Source: Variovorax gossypii (GTDB lineage: Bacteria > Pseudomonadota > Gammaproteobacteria > Burkholderiales > Burkholderiaceae_C). From it: a DNA stretch of 64,000 nucleotides. Location of the stretch: the NCBI RefSeq assembly GCF_003965815.1, contig NZ_RXOE01000011.1, positions 122,651 to 186,650 of the forward strand, written 5' to 3'. Each line of letters begins with the position of its first letter. Positions within the stretch are counted from its first letter, which is position 1. The notes under the pieces were generated by a model that did not search any database, was not told the origin of the DNA, and saw only the letters and a list, made by a program, of their open reading frames with translations. Position numbers and translations under genes: made by a program. Below, piece after piece: positions 1 through 8,091 of the stretch.

Positions 1-272
1 GAGACGCGCACGCCGTGGTGCTCGATCACCTCGCCGTAGGGCAGCGTCTGCAGCGGGATGTCCTGGCCGAGGCGCGCGCGCAGCGTGCCGGCGCTGTCGG
101 TATGCGCCAGGTAGTGCGCATGCCCCGGGCGCGCGTGGTCGGAATGCGCGTGCGTGATGACGGCACGCGCCACCGGCCGCCACGGGTCGATGTAGAAATC
201 GCCGGGCGGGCAGTACAGGCCCTCGGGCCTGGCGACGACGAGGAGGTCTTCTTCCTGCTTTGCGGGAGGCAT
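1..272 (-). CDS. Ligase-associated DNA exonuclease (MBL fold), N-terminal part only
   Basis: This is the first 90 or so codons of a gene that runs off the left edge. The start codon is the ATG whose complement is at 270-272, giving MPPAKQEEDLLVVARPEGLY. The protein carries THAHSDHARPGH, the metal-binding HxHxDH motif of the metallo-beta-lactamase fold, directly after a YIDPWRPVARAVI strand. This matches the exonuclease family usually encoded beside an ATP-dependent DNA ligase in bacterial repair operons. The ligase itself would lie outside the window. The family call rests on the motif and its N-terminal context; the C-terminal beta-CASP region cannot be checked here. Confidence 0.75.
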   Translation of the reverse strand, partial: MPPAKQEEDLLVVARPEGLYCPPGDFYIDPWRPVARAVITHAHSDHARPGHAHYLAHTDSAGTLRARLGQDIPLQTLPYGEVIEHHGVRV

Positions 273-349
273 GGCACGCCATCGTAGGCGCTGCCGGGCT
301 TTCGCGCCGCCGAACGGCGGGCGCGAAGCGTTGTGGGCTGGCTCCTACC

Positions 350-892
350 CTACGGACGCTTCGGACGGTTCTTCATCATGTCGAGCACGTTCATCTTCAT
401 GCCGTTGGGCATGACCATGTCGCCCGGCTTCTGGTCGGCCTTGCAGGGGCCGATCCAGCGTGCTTCCATGGCGCTCGTGCCTTCGGCCCGGCCCATCAGC
501 GGCGGGCTGTAGGTCGACCTGCTCTCCATGCGGTAGGCGGTGTTGAAGTCGCCGCTGATGACCGCATGCGAGGTGGCCACCGTGTTGCCGATCTTGCAGA
601 CCGAGTCCATGACCAGCTTGCCGCCGTCGGTGCGCAGCTCCTGCTTCGAGCACATGTCCTTGCCCATGCCCTGGCCCATGTCGCGCATGGCCTTGTCGGT
701 GGCGGCGTCGATGCACTGCTGCATGGTGTGGGTGCCGCCGCCTGGGCTGGCGCCCTTGCCCGTGGCTTCACCGGTCTGGGTCTGGATCTCCCAGAGGCCG
801 GGCTTGCGGGCGGGGAAGTCGAGCGCGAACGCCGGGCCCGCGACGATACCGGCCACGATGCAGGTCACGACGGCGGAAAGGCGAATCTTCAT
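350..892 (-). CDS. Secreted DUF3617-family protein
   Basis: This 180-residue protein starts MKIRLSAVVTCIVAGIVAG and has a cleavable signal peptide ending near AFA-LDF. The mature part opens with ARKPGLWEIQTQTGE, the typical start of DUF3617 proteins, which are periplasmic and of unknown function. Several cysteines (MQQCIDAATD, DMCSKQEL, DSVCKIG, GPCKAD) could form disulfides. The start at 892 was chosen because it places the signal peptide at the N-terminus; the reading frame stays open further upstream but that stretch overlaps the PAP2 gene. It is the last gene of the minus-strand series before the exonuclease. No function can be assigned from sequence. Confidence 0.8.
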   Translation of the reverse strand: MKIRLSAVVTCIVAGIVAGPAFALDFPARKPGLWEIQTQTGEATGKGASPGGGTHTMQQCIDAATDKAMRDMGQGMGKDMCSKQELRTDGGKLVMDSVCKIGNTVATSHAVISGDFNTAYRMESRSTYSPPLMGRAEGTSAMEARWIGPCKADQKPGDMVMPNGMKMNVLDMMKNRPKRP

Positions 893-969
893 GGCGGACT
901 CCCGCTCCTTCGGATGGCGAAGCCCGGGTTGTACCGTGCGCGCCGCCGCGTTGGAATACCGCGATCGGC

Positions 970-1680
970 CTACGCCTGCGCCCCGGGTCGTTGCCGCGTG
1001 GCGATGCCGAACGCCACGCCCAGCGCAAAACCGCCCAGCACGTCGATCAGCACATGCTGGCGCACCGCCATCGTCGAATAGACGATGCCCGCCGCCCACG
1101 CCACGTTGGCGACGCGCAGCCAGGCCGGTGCGCCCACCGCGCGCAGCTGCCGCGCCAGCGCGACGCAGGTGAACACCGAGAACGAGACATGCAGCGAGGG
1201 AAAGGCATTGCCGGCCGAGTCGACCATCTTGAGGAACTGCAGCGAGGTGCCCGGCGTGGTCTCGACCACGAAATTGGGAATCGCCGTGGGCATGAACCAG
1301 AACACGAGCAGCGCCAGCAGCGTCATGGTCGCGCAGCCCAGCGAGAAGCCTTGCAGCTCGCGCATGTCCCTGGCCAGCAGCACGGGCAGTGCGATGTAGC
1401 CCCAGAGCGAGAGATACACCGGCAGCAGCCACGGCCAGAAGGCGACCAGCCGGTCGATGGGGGTGAGCGGCAGCACCCAGGCCTGGCCCGCGTTCTTCAT
1501 GATCCAGAAGTACAACGGAAAGAAGCCGAGCGTGGCGACGGTGTTGCCGACCAGCTTCAGCGGAAACAGCGTGATGCTGCGCTTCCACAGGGCCGTAAGC
1601 CACGGCGGCACCCTCGACGAAGACGATGCGGAAGAGGACGACGGAGAAGAAGAGGTGACGTCGGACGCGGGAGGTGTCAT
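970..1680 (-). CDS. PAP2-superfamily membrane phosphatase
   Basis: This 236-residue integral membrane protein has a serine-rich N-terminus (residues about 8-22) followed by several hydrophobic helices. The PAP2 signature is visible as FPSLHVSFSVF (motif 2, with Leu where PSGH proteins have Gly) and RQHVLIDVLGGFALG (motif 3 with the catalytic His and Asp). Relatives dephosphorylate lipid phosphates or exchange polar head groups at the membrane surface. The gene starts 25 bp after the stop of the upstream oxidoreductase, so the two may be co-transcribed, but a shared pathway is not evident. Substrate unknown. Confidence 0.8.
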   Translation of the reverse strand: MTPPASDVTSSSPSSSSASSSSRVPPWLTALWKRSITLFPLKLVGNTVATLGFFPLYFWIMKNAGQAWVLPLTPIDRLVAFWPWLLPVYLSLWGYIALPVLLARDMRELQGFSLGCATMTLLALLVFWFMPTAIPNFVVETTPGTSLQFLKMVDSAGNAFPSLHVSFSVFTCVALARQLRAVGAPAWLRVANVAWAAGIVYSTMAVRQHVLIDVLGGFALGVAFGIATRQRPGAQA

Positions 1681-1705
1681 GGAGGCCCGGGCAGCGCGCG
1701 GCGCG

Positions 1706-2872
1706 CTACCAGGGCGTCCACTTTAATTCGCTTTTCGCCGAAGCCACCGTGCGTTCGATGAAGCGCACGCCGCGCGCGCCGTCCTCCACGCGCGGGTAGT
1801 CGGCAGCCAGCGGATCGGCCGGCAGGCCCGCGAGCCTGGCGCGGATGTCCGCCGCCACGCCCGCGTACACGTTCGCGAAGGCCTCGATGAAGCCTTCGGG
1901 GTGCCCCGCCGGCAGCCGGCTCGCGCGCTTCGCCGACTCGCACAGCCAGGGCGCGCCGCGCGTGAGCACCTGCAGCGGTCCGTCGTGCGGCAGGTGCACC
2001 AGCCGGCTCGGCTGCTCCTGGTGCCATTCGAGCGTGCCCAGCGTGCCCGACACGCGCAGGCGCAGGTCGTTCTCCAGGCCGGTGTTGATCTGCGAGGCGA
2101 TGAGCACGCCGCGCGCGCCGCCTTCGAAGCGCAGCAGCAGGCTGCCGTCGTCGTCGAGCATGCGGCCCGGCACCAGCGCGCCCAGGTCAGCGCACAGGCT
2201 TTCGATGCGCAGCCCGGTGACGGTGGCCACGAGGTTCTCGGCATGCGAGCCGATGTCGCCGATGGCGCCGGCCGCGCCGCTGCGCGCGGGGTCGGTGCGC
2301 CAGTCGGCCTGCTTGTTGCCGCCGCTGGCCTCGACATGGCTCGCGAGCCAGCCCTGGTTGTATTCGACGACGACCTTGCGCACCTCGCCGATCAGGCCCG
2401 AGCGCACCATCTCGCGCGCCTGCCGCACCATCGGATAGCCGGTGTAGTTGTAGGTGACGCCGAACACCGTGCCCCGCTTGGCTACTGTGGCGACCAGCGC
2501 GTCGGCCTGCTCGCGTGTGTGCACCAGCGGCTTGTCGCACACCACGTGGAAGCCTGCTTCGGCGAAGGCCTGCGCCACCGGAAAGTGCACGTGGTTGGGC
2601 GTGACGATCGACACGAAGTCGATGCGCTCGCCCTCCGGGCGCTTCAGCTCGTCGGCCAGCAGCGCCTGCCAGTCGCCGTGGTTGCGGTCGTCGGCCAGGC
2701 CGAGGTCGCGGCCCGAGGCGCGCGCCTTCTCGGGGCTGGACGAGAGCGCGCCCGCGACGAGCTCGATCTGCCCGTCGAGCGCCATGGCCTTGCGGTGCAC
2801 GGCGCCGATGAAGGCGTCGCGCCCGCCTCCGACCATGGCATAGCGCAGTTTGCGAGGAGGTGTGTCTGTCAT
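1706..2872 (-). CDS. Gfo/Idh/MocA-family NAD(P)-dependent oxidoreductase
   Basis: This 388-residue protein begins MTDTPPRKLRYAMVGGG with a Rossmann nucleotide-binding loop (GGGRDAFIGAVHR). The family motif EKP appears as CDKPLVHTREQAD, and GDIGSHAENLV matches the conserved active-site helix region. Such enzymes oxidise or reduce sugars and inositols. An in-frame start 84 bp upstream (2956) is rejected because it would translate part of an intergenic repeat. The gene lies 170 bp downstream of the sugar-binding protein and on the same strand, so it is probably the catabolic enzyme for the sugar imported by that transporter. The exact substrate cannot be read from the sequence. Confidence 0.85.
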   Translation of the reverse strand: MTDTPPRKLRYAMVGGGRDAFIGAVHRKAMALDGQIELVAGALSSSPEKARASGRDLGLADDRNHGDWQALLADELKRPEGERIDFVSIVTPNHVHFPVAQAFAEAGFHVVCDKPLVHTREQADALVATVAKRGTVFGVTYNYTGYPMVRQAREMVRSGLIGEVRKVVVEYNQGWLASHVEASGGNKQADWRTDPARSGAAGAIGDIGSHAENLVATVTGLRIESLCADLGALVPGRMLDDDGSLLLRFEGGARGVLIASQINTGLENDLRLRVSGTLGTLEWHQEQPSRLVHLPHDGPLQVLTRGAPWLCESAKRASRLPAGHPEGFIEAFANVYAGVAADIRARLAGLPADPLAADYPRVEDGARGVRFIERTVASAKSELKWTPW

Positions 2873-2901
2873 CGATCGTCTCGGCGTTTCCGGAAACTGT
2901 T

Positions 2902-3019
2902 CCCTCTCCCCTTGGGGAGAGGGCTGGGGTGAGGGTGGCGGCATTTGCGCACGCACCGTTTTCGCCGTCGCCGCTGGCCCTCATCACCCCAACCCTCTCC
3001 CCAGAGGGAGAGGGAGCAA
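2902..3019. repeat. Paired inverted intergenic repeat, copy 1
   Basis: Two copies of a CCCTCTCCCC-type element lie head to head between the oxidoreductase and the binding-protein gene. The left arm (2902-2937) and right arm (2978-3019) are imperfect reverse complements. Each arm also holds its own small hairpin of CCCTCTCCCC against GGGGAGAGGG. The arrangement resembles REP/BIME elements. A diverged pair with the same layout is at 37284-37400. Confidence 0.75.
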
Positions 3020-3042
3020 AGCAGGCCCGCCGCTTCAGAACA

Positions 3043-4005
3043 TCAGAACGGCGAGTTCGGGTGGTAGAAGTCCTTCGCGTTTTCCTTGGTGATCAGCACC
3101 GACGGAATGATGGTCGTCGCCGGCAGCTTCTCGCCCTTCAGGCGCGCTTCGGCCGTGAGCTTGATCGCGTCGTAGATGAACTTGGGCGAGTAGCTCACGT
3201 CGGCCGTGATGCGCTTGTCCTTGCCGTCCATGATGGTCTTGACCATGTCCTTGGCGCCCGCGCCGCCGAACACGATCTTGATGTCGTCGCGCTTGGCCTG
3301 CGAGATGGCCTTGAGCACGCCCACGGCCATGTCGTCGTCGGCGGCCCAGATGGCGTCGATGTTCTTGAAGCGCGTCAGGTAGTCCTGCGTGACCTTGAAG
3401 GCGTCGTCGCGGTTCCAGTTGGCGTACTTGGCGTCGAGCAGCTTGATGTCGGGACTGTTCTTGAGCACGGCATTGAAGGCGTCCATGCGCTCGTTGTCCA
3501 GCGTGGTCGCGATGCCGCGCAACGCCACCACGTTGCCCTTGCCGCCGAGCTGCTTGACGATGTATTCGGCCGGGATCTTGCCGAAGGCCGTGTTGTCGCC
3601 GGCAACATAAGCGTCTTGTGCGCTGGTGTCGGTGAGGCCGCGGTCGACCACGGTGACATAGGCGCCCTTGGCCTTGACCTGCGCCACGGGCTTGGTCAGC
3701 GCCGCCGACTCGAAGGGGAACACGACCAGCGCGTTGATCTTGGTGACCGTCGAGAGGTCCTGCAGCTGGTTGGCCTGCTCGGGCGCGTTGGCGGCCGTCT
3801 TGATGGTGATCTTCAGGTCCTTGTGTTCCTTCTCCAGGTCCTTCTTCGCCTGGTTGGCCCAGTAGTTGATGCCGCCCATGAAGCTGTGCGTGGCCGCGGG
3901 AATCGAAACGCCGAGGTTGACCTTCTCCGCGGCAAGCGCGGGCAGGCTGGCGAACGCTGCGGCGGCAACCGCCGTGAGTGCGAGGCGTCGGGTGAAAGTC
4001 GTCAT
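3043..4005 (-). CDS. Sugar ABC transporter periplasmic binding protein (RbsB/XylF-like)
   Basis: This 320-residue protein has a signal peptide (MTTFTRRLALTAVAAAAFAS, cleaved after LPALA-AEK). The mature region starts VNLGVSIPAATHSFMGGINYW, characteristic of the periplasmic binding fold used by ribose, galactose and related sugar importers. It continues with ALVVFPFESAAL and VVDRGLTDTSAQDAYVAGDN, the two cleft-lining regions of this fold. It should capture a sugar in the periplasm and deliver it to the permease encoded 43 bp upstream. The stop at 3043 sits just past an intergenic repeat. Specificity cannot be told from sequence. Confidence 0.9.
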   Translation of the reverse strand: MTTFTRRLALTAVAAAAFASLPALAAEKVNLGVSIPAATHSFMGGINYWANQAKKDLEKEHKDLKITIKTAANAPEQANQLQDLSTVTKINALVVFPFESAALTKPVAQVKAKGAYVTVVDRGLTDTSAQDAYVAGDNTAFGKIPAEYIVKQLGGKGNVVALRGIATTLDNERMDAFNAVLKNSPDIKLLDAKYANWNRDDAFKVTQDYLTRFKNIDAIWAADDDMAVGVLKAISQAKRDDIKIVFGGAGAKDMVKTIMDGKDKRITADVSYSPKFIYDAIKLTAEARLKGEKLPATTIIPSVLITKENAKDFYHPNSPF

Positions 4006-4048
4006 GCTGGATGTCTCCTCTTGGTTGATGGAACGGAACGGGAAAGAA

Positions 4049-5083
4049 CTAGCGCCGGCCGCGTTGAAGGAACGCGACGATGATGATCACGAAGCCCTGC
4101 ACCGCCGCGTTGAGGTACACGCTGATGATGCTGGTGAGGTTCAGGATGTTGCTGATGACCGAGAGCAGGATCGCACCCACCACCGTGCCGGTGATGCTGC
4201 CCGCGCCGCCCTTGAGCGCCGTGCCGCCGACGATCACCGCGGCGATGGCTTCCAGCTCCCACAGCAGGCCGGTGGTCGGCGATGCCGAGCCCAGGCGCGG
4301 CACGTACAGCAGCGTCGCGATGCCCACGCACACGCCGAGCAGCACGTAGGTGAGGATCTTCACGCGGTCGACGTCCACCGCCGCGTAGCGCGCCACCTGC
4401 TCGTTGGAGCCGATGGCCTGCACGTAGCGACCGTAGGCCGTGCGGTTGAGGATGAGGCCGCCGACGATGGCGACGATCACGAACACCCACACCGGCACCG
4501 GAATGCCCGCGAGGCTCGCGTAGTAAACGGGCGCGTAGAGGTCCGACAGCTCGTTGTCGAGCGTGAGCGCGCCGCCGTCGGCGAAGTAGGTGAGGTACGC
4601 GCGGAAGATGCCCAGCGTGCCCAGCGTCACGATGAAAGGCTCGATGCGGCCCTTGGTGATGAGCAGGCCGTGCGCGAGGCCGAACACCGCGCCGAGCACC
4701 ACGGCCAGCACGGCGCCCATCACCACCGCCAGCAGCGGCGAACCCGAGGCCGGCCCGGCCCAGTTGATGAACATGATCACGCTGCCCGCGATCAGCGCGG
4801 CCATCGAGCCCACCGACAGGTCGATGCCGCCCGAGATGATCACGAAGCACATGCCCACCGCGATGATGCCGATGAAGGCCGTGCGCGTGAGCACGTTCAT
4901 CGCGTTGTCGAGGGTCGCGAAGTCGCCGTTCAGCAGCGTGCCGGCGATGCACAGCAGCACCAGGCCGATGACCGGGCCGAGGCCGTGCAGGCGCTCGGTC
5001 CAGCGCGGCTTGGTCTCGCTGCGGTGCTGCTGCTGCGCGGCTTCAAGCGTGCGCGGCGGTTGTGTCTGCTGTTCCGGTGGCAT
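4049..5083 (-). CDS. Sugar ABC transporter permease (RbsC-like)
   Basis: This 344-residue inner-membrane protein has about ten hydrophobic segments and belongs to the branched permease family of sugar importers. Recognisable features are FIGIIAVGMCFVIISGGIDLSVGSM near residues 92-116 and AIAAVIVGGTALKGGAGSITGTVVG near the C-terminus, the loop that contacts the ATPase. Its first 41 bases overlap the end of the ATPase gene, so the two are likely translationally coupled. The N-terminal 30 residues are Gln/Pro/Glu-rich and probably cytoplasmic. Confidence 0.9.
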   Translation of the reverse strand: MPPEQQTQPPRTLEAAQQQHRSETKPRWTERLHGLGPVIGLVLLCIAGTLLNGDFATLDNAMNVLTRTAFIGIIAVGMCFVIISGGIDLSVGSMAALIAGSVIMFINWAGPASGSPLLAVVMGAVLAVVLGAVFGLAHGLLITKGRIEPFIVTLGTLGIFRAYLTYFADGGALTLDNELSDLYAPVYYASLAGIPVPVWVFVIVAIVGGLILNRTAYGRYVQAIGSNEQVARYAAVDVDRVKILTYVLLGVCVGIATLLYVPRLGSASPTTGLLWELEAIAAVIVGGTALKGGAGSITGTVVGAILLSVISNILNLTSIISVYLNAAVQGFVIIIVAFLQRGRR

Positions 5084-6677
5084 GAGCGATGAGCTCCTCT
5101 TCTGTCAGATGGTCGGCGTCGAGCGTGGCGACGATGCGGCCCGCGCGCATCACCGCGACGCGGTGGCACAGGCCGATCAGCTCCATCAGCTCCGACGAGA
5201 CGACGATCACCGCGAGCCCTTCGCGGGCGAGTCGCTGGATCAGGAAATAGATGTCGCGCTTGGCACCCACGTCGACGCCGCGCGTGGGCTCGTCGAGCAC
5301 CACCACCTTCGGCCGCGGCTGCAGCACCTTGGCGAGTGCGAGCTTCTGCTGGTTGCCGCCCGACAGCGACGAGGCCTTCACGTCGAGCGAGCCGGTGCGG
5401 ATGCCGTAGTCCTTCACCGCCTCGGCCAGCGCACCGCGCTCTGCCTCGGGCTTGAGCCAGGGCTGGGCATAGCGCTCGAGCGCCATCAGCGTGAGGTTCT
5501 GACGCAGGCCGAAGTTGACGTGCAGGCCCTTGCCCTTGCGGTCTTCGCTCAGGTAGGTGAGGCCGTCCCTTGCCGCGTCACGCGGATTGCGCCAGCCCTT
5601 GCCGTGCGGCACGGGCTTGCCGAGCATCTCGACGCTGCCGCCGCTCGCGGGTCGCAGGCCCAGCAGCCCCTCGAAGAGCTCGGTGCGGCCGGCACCGACG
5701 AGGCCCGCGAAGCCGAGGATCTCGCCGGGGCGCACCTCGAAGCTCGCGTCCTGTGCCCAGCCGGGCACGCTGAAGCCGCTCACGCGCATGGCGGGCGCGC
5801 CGGTTGCGGTGACCGCATCGCGCGGCGGATAGAGGTCGGCCAGCTCGCGGCCCACCATCAGGTTGGCCATCTGCTGGCGCGTGACGTCGGCCGTCGGGGC
5901 ACGCGCGACGAAACGACCGTCGCGCATGACGATGACTTCGTCTGTCACCTGCTCCACTTCGTCGAGCTTGTGCGAGATGTAGACGATGGTGACGCCGTCG
6001 GCGCGCAGCTGCGCAATGAGCTTGAACAGGCGCTCCGTCTCGCCGGGCGTGAGCGTGGCCGTGGGCTCGTCCATGACGAGCAGGCGCGCGCGGCGGGCGA
6101 TGGCTTTCGCGATCTCGACGAGCTGCTTCTCGGCGACGATCAGCTTGCGCACCTTGGTGCGCGGGTCGATGTTCAGGCCGACGGCCGCGAGCGCGGAGGC
6201 GGCGTCGCGCTCCATGGCGGCGTCGTCGAGCAGCCAGCCTTTCGAGGAAGCGCCGGGCCGCCCCAAGCTTCCTTGCTCCCCTCGGGGGACGGACGGCGCG
6301 AAGCGACGGCCAAGGGGCCACATCTTCTTTTCGTGGCCGAGGAAGATGTTCTGGGCCACGTTCAGGTCCTCGGCGAGGTTGAACTCCTGGTGTATCAACA
6401 CGATGCCCAGCGCCTCGGCGTCGCGCGAGCTTGCGAACTGCTGCGGCTGCCCGTTGATCTTCAGCGCGCCGCCGGTGGCCGACTCGTACCCGGACAGGAT
6501 CTTCATCAGCGTGGACTTGCCTGCGCCGTTCTCGCCGAGCAGGCCGTACACGCGGCCGGGCGCGAGCGCGAAGCTCACGCCGTGCAGCACCTGCACGGGG
6601 CCGAATGCCTTCACGATGCCGTCGAACTCGACGGCGACGCTGCTCTTCGCCTCGCGCTTGTCGACCGCGTTGGTCAT
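5043..6677 (-). CDS. Sugar ABC transporter ATPase with two nucleotide-binding domains (RbsA-like)
   Basis: This 544-residue ATPase has two tandem ABC domains. NBD1 has Walker A GENGAGKST at about 49-57 and Walker B LLVMDEPTATLTP. NBD2 has the degenerate GLVGAGRTELFEG loop, an intact LSGGNQQK signature and VVLDEPTRGVDVGAK, as usual in this family. The start at 6677 overlaps the ROK stop by 4 bp (ATGA). A longer reading frame to 7286 runs antiphase through the ROK gene and is not real. Residues about 120-146 are an insertion lacking in E. coli RbsA and are encoded by a GC-rich repeat-like DNA element. They follow IFLGHEKK and precede WLLDDAAMERD, a surface stretch of NBD1, so the protein could still fold. 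Confidence 0.9.
   Translation of the reverse strand: MTNAVDKREAKSSVAVEFDGIVKAFGPVQVLHGVSFALAPGRVYGLLGENGAGKSTLMKILSGYESATGGALKINGQPQQFASSRDAEALGIVLIHQEFNLAEDLNVAQNIFLGHEKKMWPLGRRFAPSVPRGEQGSLGRPGASSKGWLLDDAAMERDAASALAAVGLNIDPRTKVRKLIVAEKQLVEIAKAIARRARLLVMDEPTATLTPGETERLFKLIAQLRADGVTIVYISHKLDEVEQVTDEVIVMRDGRFVARAPTADVTRQQMANLMVGRELADLYPPRDAVTATGAPAMRVSGFSVPGWAQDASFEVRPGEILGFAGLVGAGRTELFEGLLGLRPASGGSVEMLGKPVPHGKGWRNPRDAARDGLTYLSEDRKGKGLHVNFGLRQNLTLMALERYAQPWLKPEAERGALAEAVKDYGIRTGSLDVKASSLSGGNQQKLALAKVLQPRPKVVVLDEPTRGVDVGAKRDIYFLIQRLAREGLAVIVVSSELMELIGLCHRVAVMRAGRIVATLDADHLTEEELIAHATGTADTTAAHA
6241..6318. repeat. Intergenic-type GC-rich repeat read in frame inside the sugar ATPase
   Basis: The DNA here contains GCCGCCCCAAGCTTCC, CCCCTCGGGGGACG and GCGCGAAGCGAC modules. 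They look like the short interspersed repeats seen between genes in this window (compare 24664-24747 and 51380-51458, which share module style but are not clearly the same sequence). It is translated as about 27 extra residues (GRRFAPSVPRGEQGSLGRPG within them) in the ATPase. The repeat call is by eye and the exact ends are uncertain. Confidence 0.55.
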
Positions 6678-7876
6678 GGCGCCACCCCGCGGGCCTTCAG
6701 CGTTTCCTGCATCGCGAGCACGCCGGCGCCGACCAGGCCACCCTGCATGCCCAGCGGCGTGTACTGGATCTCCAGGTGCCGCGTGGAGAGCGCCAGCGAG
6801 CGCTGGTAGACGCTCTGCCGCACGGCAGCGAGAAACAGCGGCCCGATGCGCGTGATGCCGCCGCCGATGAACACATGCGACGGATTGAAGAAGTTGACGA
6901 CCGACGCGAGCATCTGCCCGATCAGGCTGCCCGCGCGCTGGATGATGGCGTTGGCCGCCGTGTCGCCGCCGCGGCTGGCCTGGCCGACGTCGACGGCATC
7001 GATGCGGCCGTGCAGGCGCAGGACTTCGGCCAGCGCGGCGCTCTCGCCGGCTTCGGCGGCCTGCACCGCCATGCGCGTGATCGCCGGGCCGGCGGCCATC
7101 GCTTCCACGCAGCCGAGGTTGCCGCAGTGGCAGCGCGGGCCTTCCTGGTCGACGCAGATGTGGCCGACGTCGCCGGCCGAACCCGCGGCGCCGCGGTACA
7201 CCTCGCCATGGCACACGATGCCGCAGCCGATGCCGGTGCCGATCTTGATGACGAGGAAGTTCTGCAACGAGCGCCGCAGGCGCCACAGTTCACCGAGCGC
7301 CATCAGGTTCACGTCGTTGTCGACGAAGACGGGCGCCGCGTAGTCCTCGCGCAGGTAGTCGCGGATCGAGAAGCTGTCCCAGGCGGGCATCAGCGGCGGA
7401 TTCGCGAGCTGGCCGATCTCGAAGTTGACCGGGCCGGGCACGCCGATGCCGATGCCGAGAACGTCCTTGGCCGCATGACCGCAACGGGCCAGCAACTCGC
7501 GCATGAGCGTGCGCACGCGGGCCAGCACGACGGCGGGGCCTTCGCGCACGTCGGCGGGTTCGTCGTGTTGCGCGAGCACACTGAGGTCCGGGCGCAGCAC
7601 GGCCACGTCGAGGCTGGTGGCGCCGATGTCGACGCCGACGAGCACGCCGAGTCCGGAATGAAGCTGGAGGTTTTCGGGGCGGCGTCCGCCCGAGGAGCGC
7701 TGCAGGCCGGCTTCAGCGAGCAGGCCCTGGTCCACGAGGCCGGCGATCAGCCCGTTGGCCTTGCTCTTGGAGAAGCCGAGCTGCTCGGCCATGGCATGCC
7801 TCGAACCGCCGGCCGACCAGAAGGTCGTTTCCAGCAGCCGCATTTCGTCCGCGGTGATGCCACTCCAGGGTGCCAC
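6674..7876 (-). CDS. ROK-family transcriptional regulator
   Basis: This 400-residue protein has an N-terminal winged-helix segment (ITADEMRLLETTFWSAGGSR, then QLGFSKSKANGLIAGLVDQG) followed by a ROK sugar-kinase-like domain. LVGVDIGATSLDVAVL is the phosphate-binding loop, and CHCGNLGCVEAMAAG is the ROK zinc motif CxCGxxGCxE. Such proteins repress sugar uptake operons and release DNA when bound to the sugar. The gene is first in the transporter operon and overlaps the ATPase start by 4 bp, so it is very likely autoregulated together with the transporter. An inverted repeat overlapping its promoter is a good operator candidate. Confidence 0.9.
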   Translation of the reverse strand: MAPWSGITADEMRLLETTFWSAGGSRHAMAEQLGFSKSKANGLIAGLVDQGLLAEAGLQRSSGGRRPENLQLHSGLGVLVGVDIGATSLDVAVLRPDLSVLAQHDEPADVREGPAVVLARVRTLMRELLARCGHAAKDVLGIGIGVPGPVNFEIGQLANPPLMPAWDSFSIRDYLREDYAAPVFVDNDVNLMALGELWRLRRSLQNFLVIKIGTGIGCGIVCHGEVYRGAAGSAGDVGHICVDQEGPRCHCGNLGCVEAMAAGPAITRMAVQAAEAGESAALAEVLRLHGRIDAVDVGQASRGGDTAANAIIQRAGSLIGQMLASVVNFFNPSHVFIGGGITRIGPLFLAAVRQSVYQRSLALSTRHLEIQYTPLGMQGGLVGAGVLAMQETLKARGVAP

Positions 7877-7937
7877 GCGTCTTGTCTCCGGTGTTCTTTG
7901 TCCTGGCCCGGCAGCGGCAGCCGCCGGACGAAGGCGA

Positions 7938-7966
7938 ATACTAGGTGGCGGGCTTCAGCCGGACAA
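7938..7966 (-). promoter_or_regulatory. Predicted promoter of the ROK/sugar transport operon
   Basis: On the minus strand TTGTCC (7966-7961) and TAGTAT (7943-7938) are spaced by 17 bp, a sigma-70-like pair matching 4 of 6 bases at each element. It lies about 60 bp upstream of the regulator's start codon. Prediction by eye only. Confidence 0.5.
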
Positions 7967-7996
7967 GGCCGAACTTCGACCTTGTTCAGACTGAAG
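7953..7996. promoter_or_regulatory. Inverted repeat, candidate ROK operator
   Basis: CTTCAG...ACAAGG (7953-7968) is mirrored by CCTTGT...CTGAAG (7980-7996) across an 11-bp spacer. The two half-sites share CTTCAG and ACAAGG with a one-base length difference between these blocks. The left arm covers the predicted -35 element, which fits repression by the regulator encoded immediately downstream. Confidence 0.5.
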
Positions 7997-8022
7997 ATAG
8001 ACAATTCGAAGATTAATGGACG

Positions 8023-8049
8023 AAAAAAAGCCGCCTGGGAGGCGGCTTT
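8023..8049 (-). terminator. Rho-independent terminator of the atp operon
   Basis: Read on the minus strand, a 9-bp stem AAAGCCGCC/GGCGGCTTT with a 5-base loop is followed by a run of seven T. It lies 43 bp past the atpC stop and separates the ATP synthase operon from the sugar operon on the same strand. Confidence 0.9.
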
Positions 8050-8091
8050 CTTCTTCGTTGCTTCGACGACGGGCCGGAAGCCCGACTTCGA

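Noticed and set aside
2873..2956. Upstream start for the sugar oxidoreductase (28 extra residues)
   Set aside because: The extension translates the left arm of the intergenic repeat (PSPQPSPQGERE) and precedes a normal family start at 2872.
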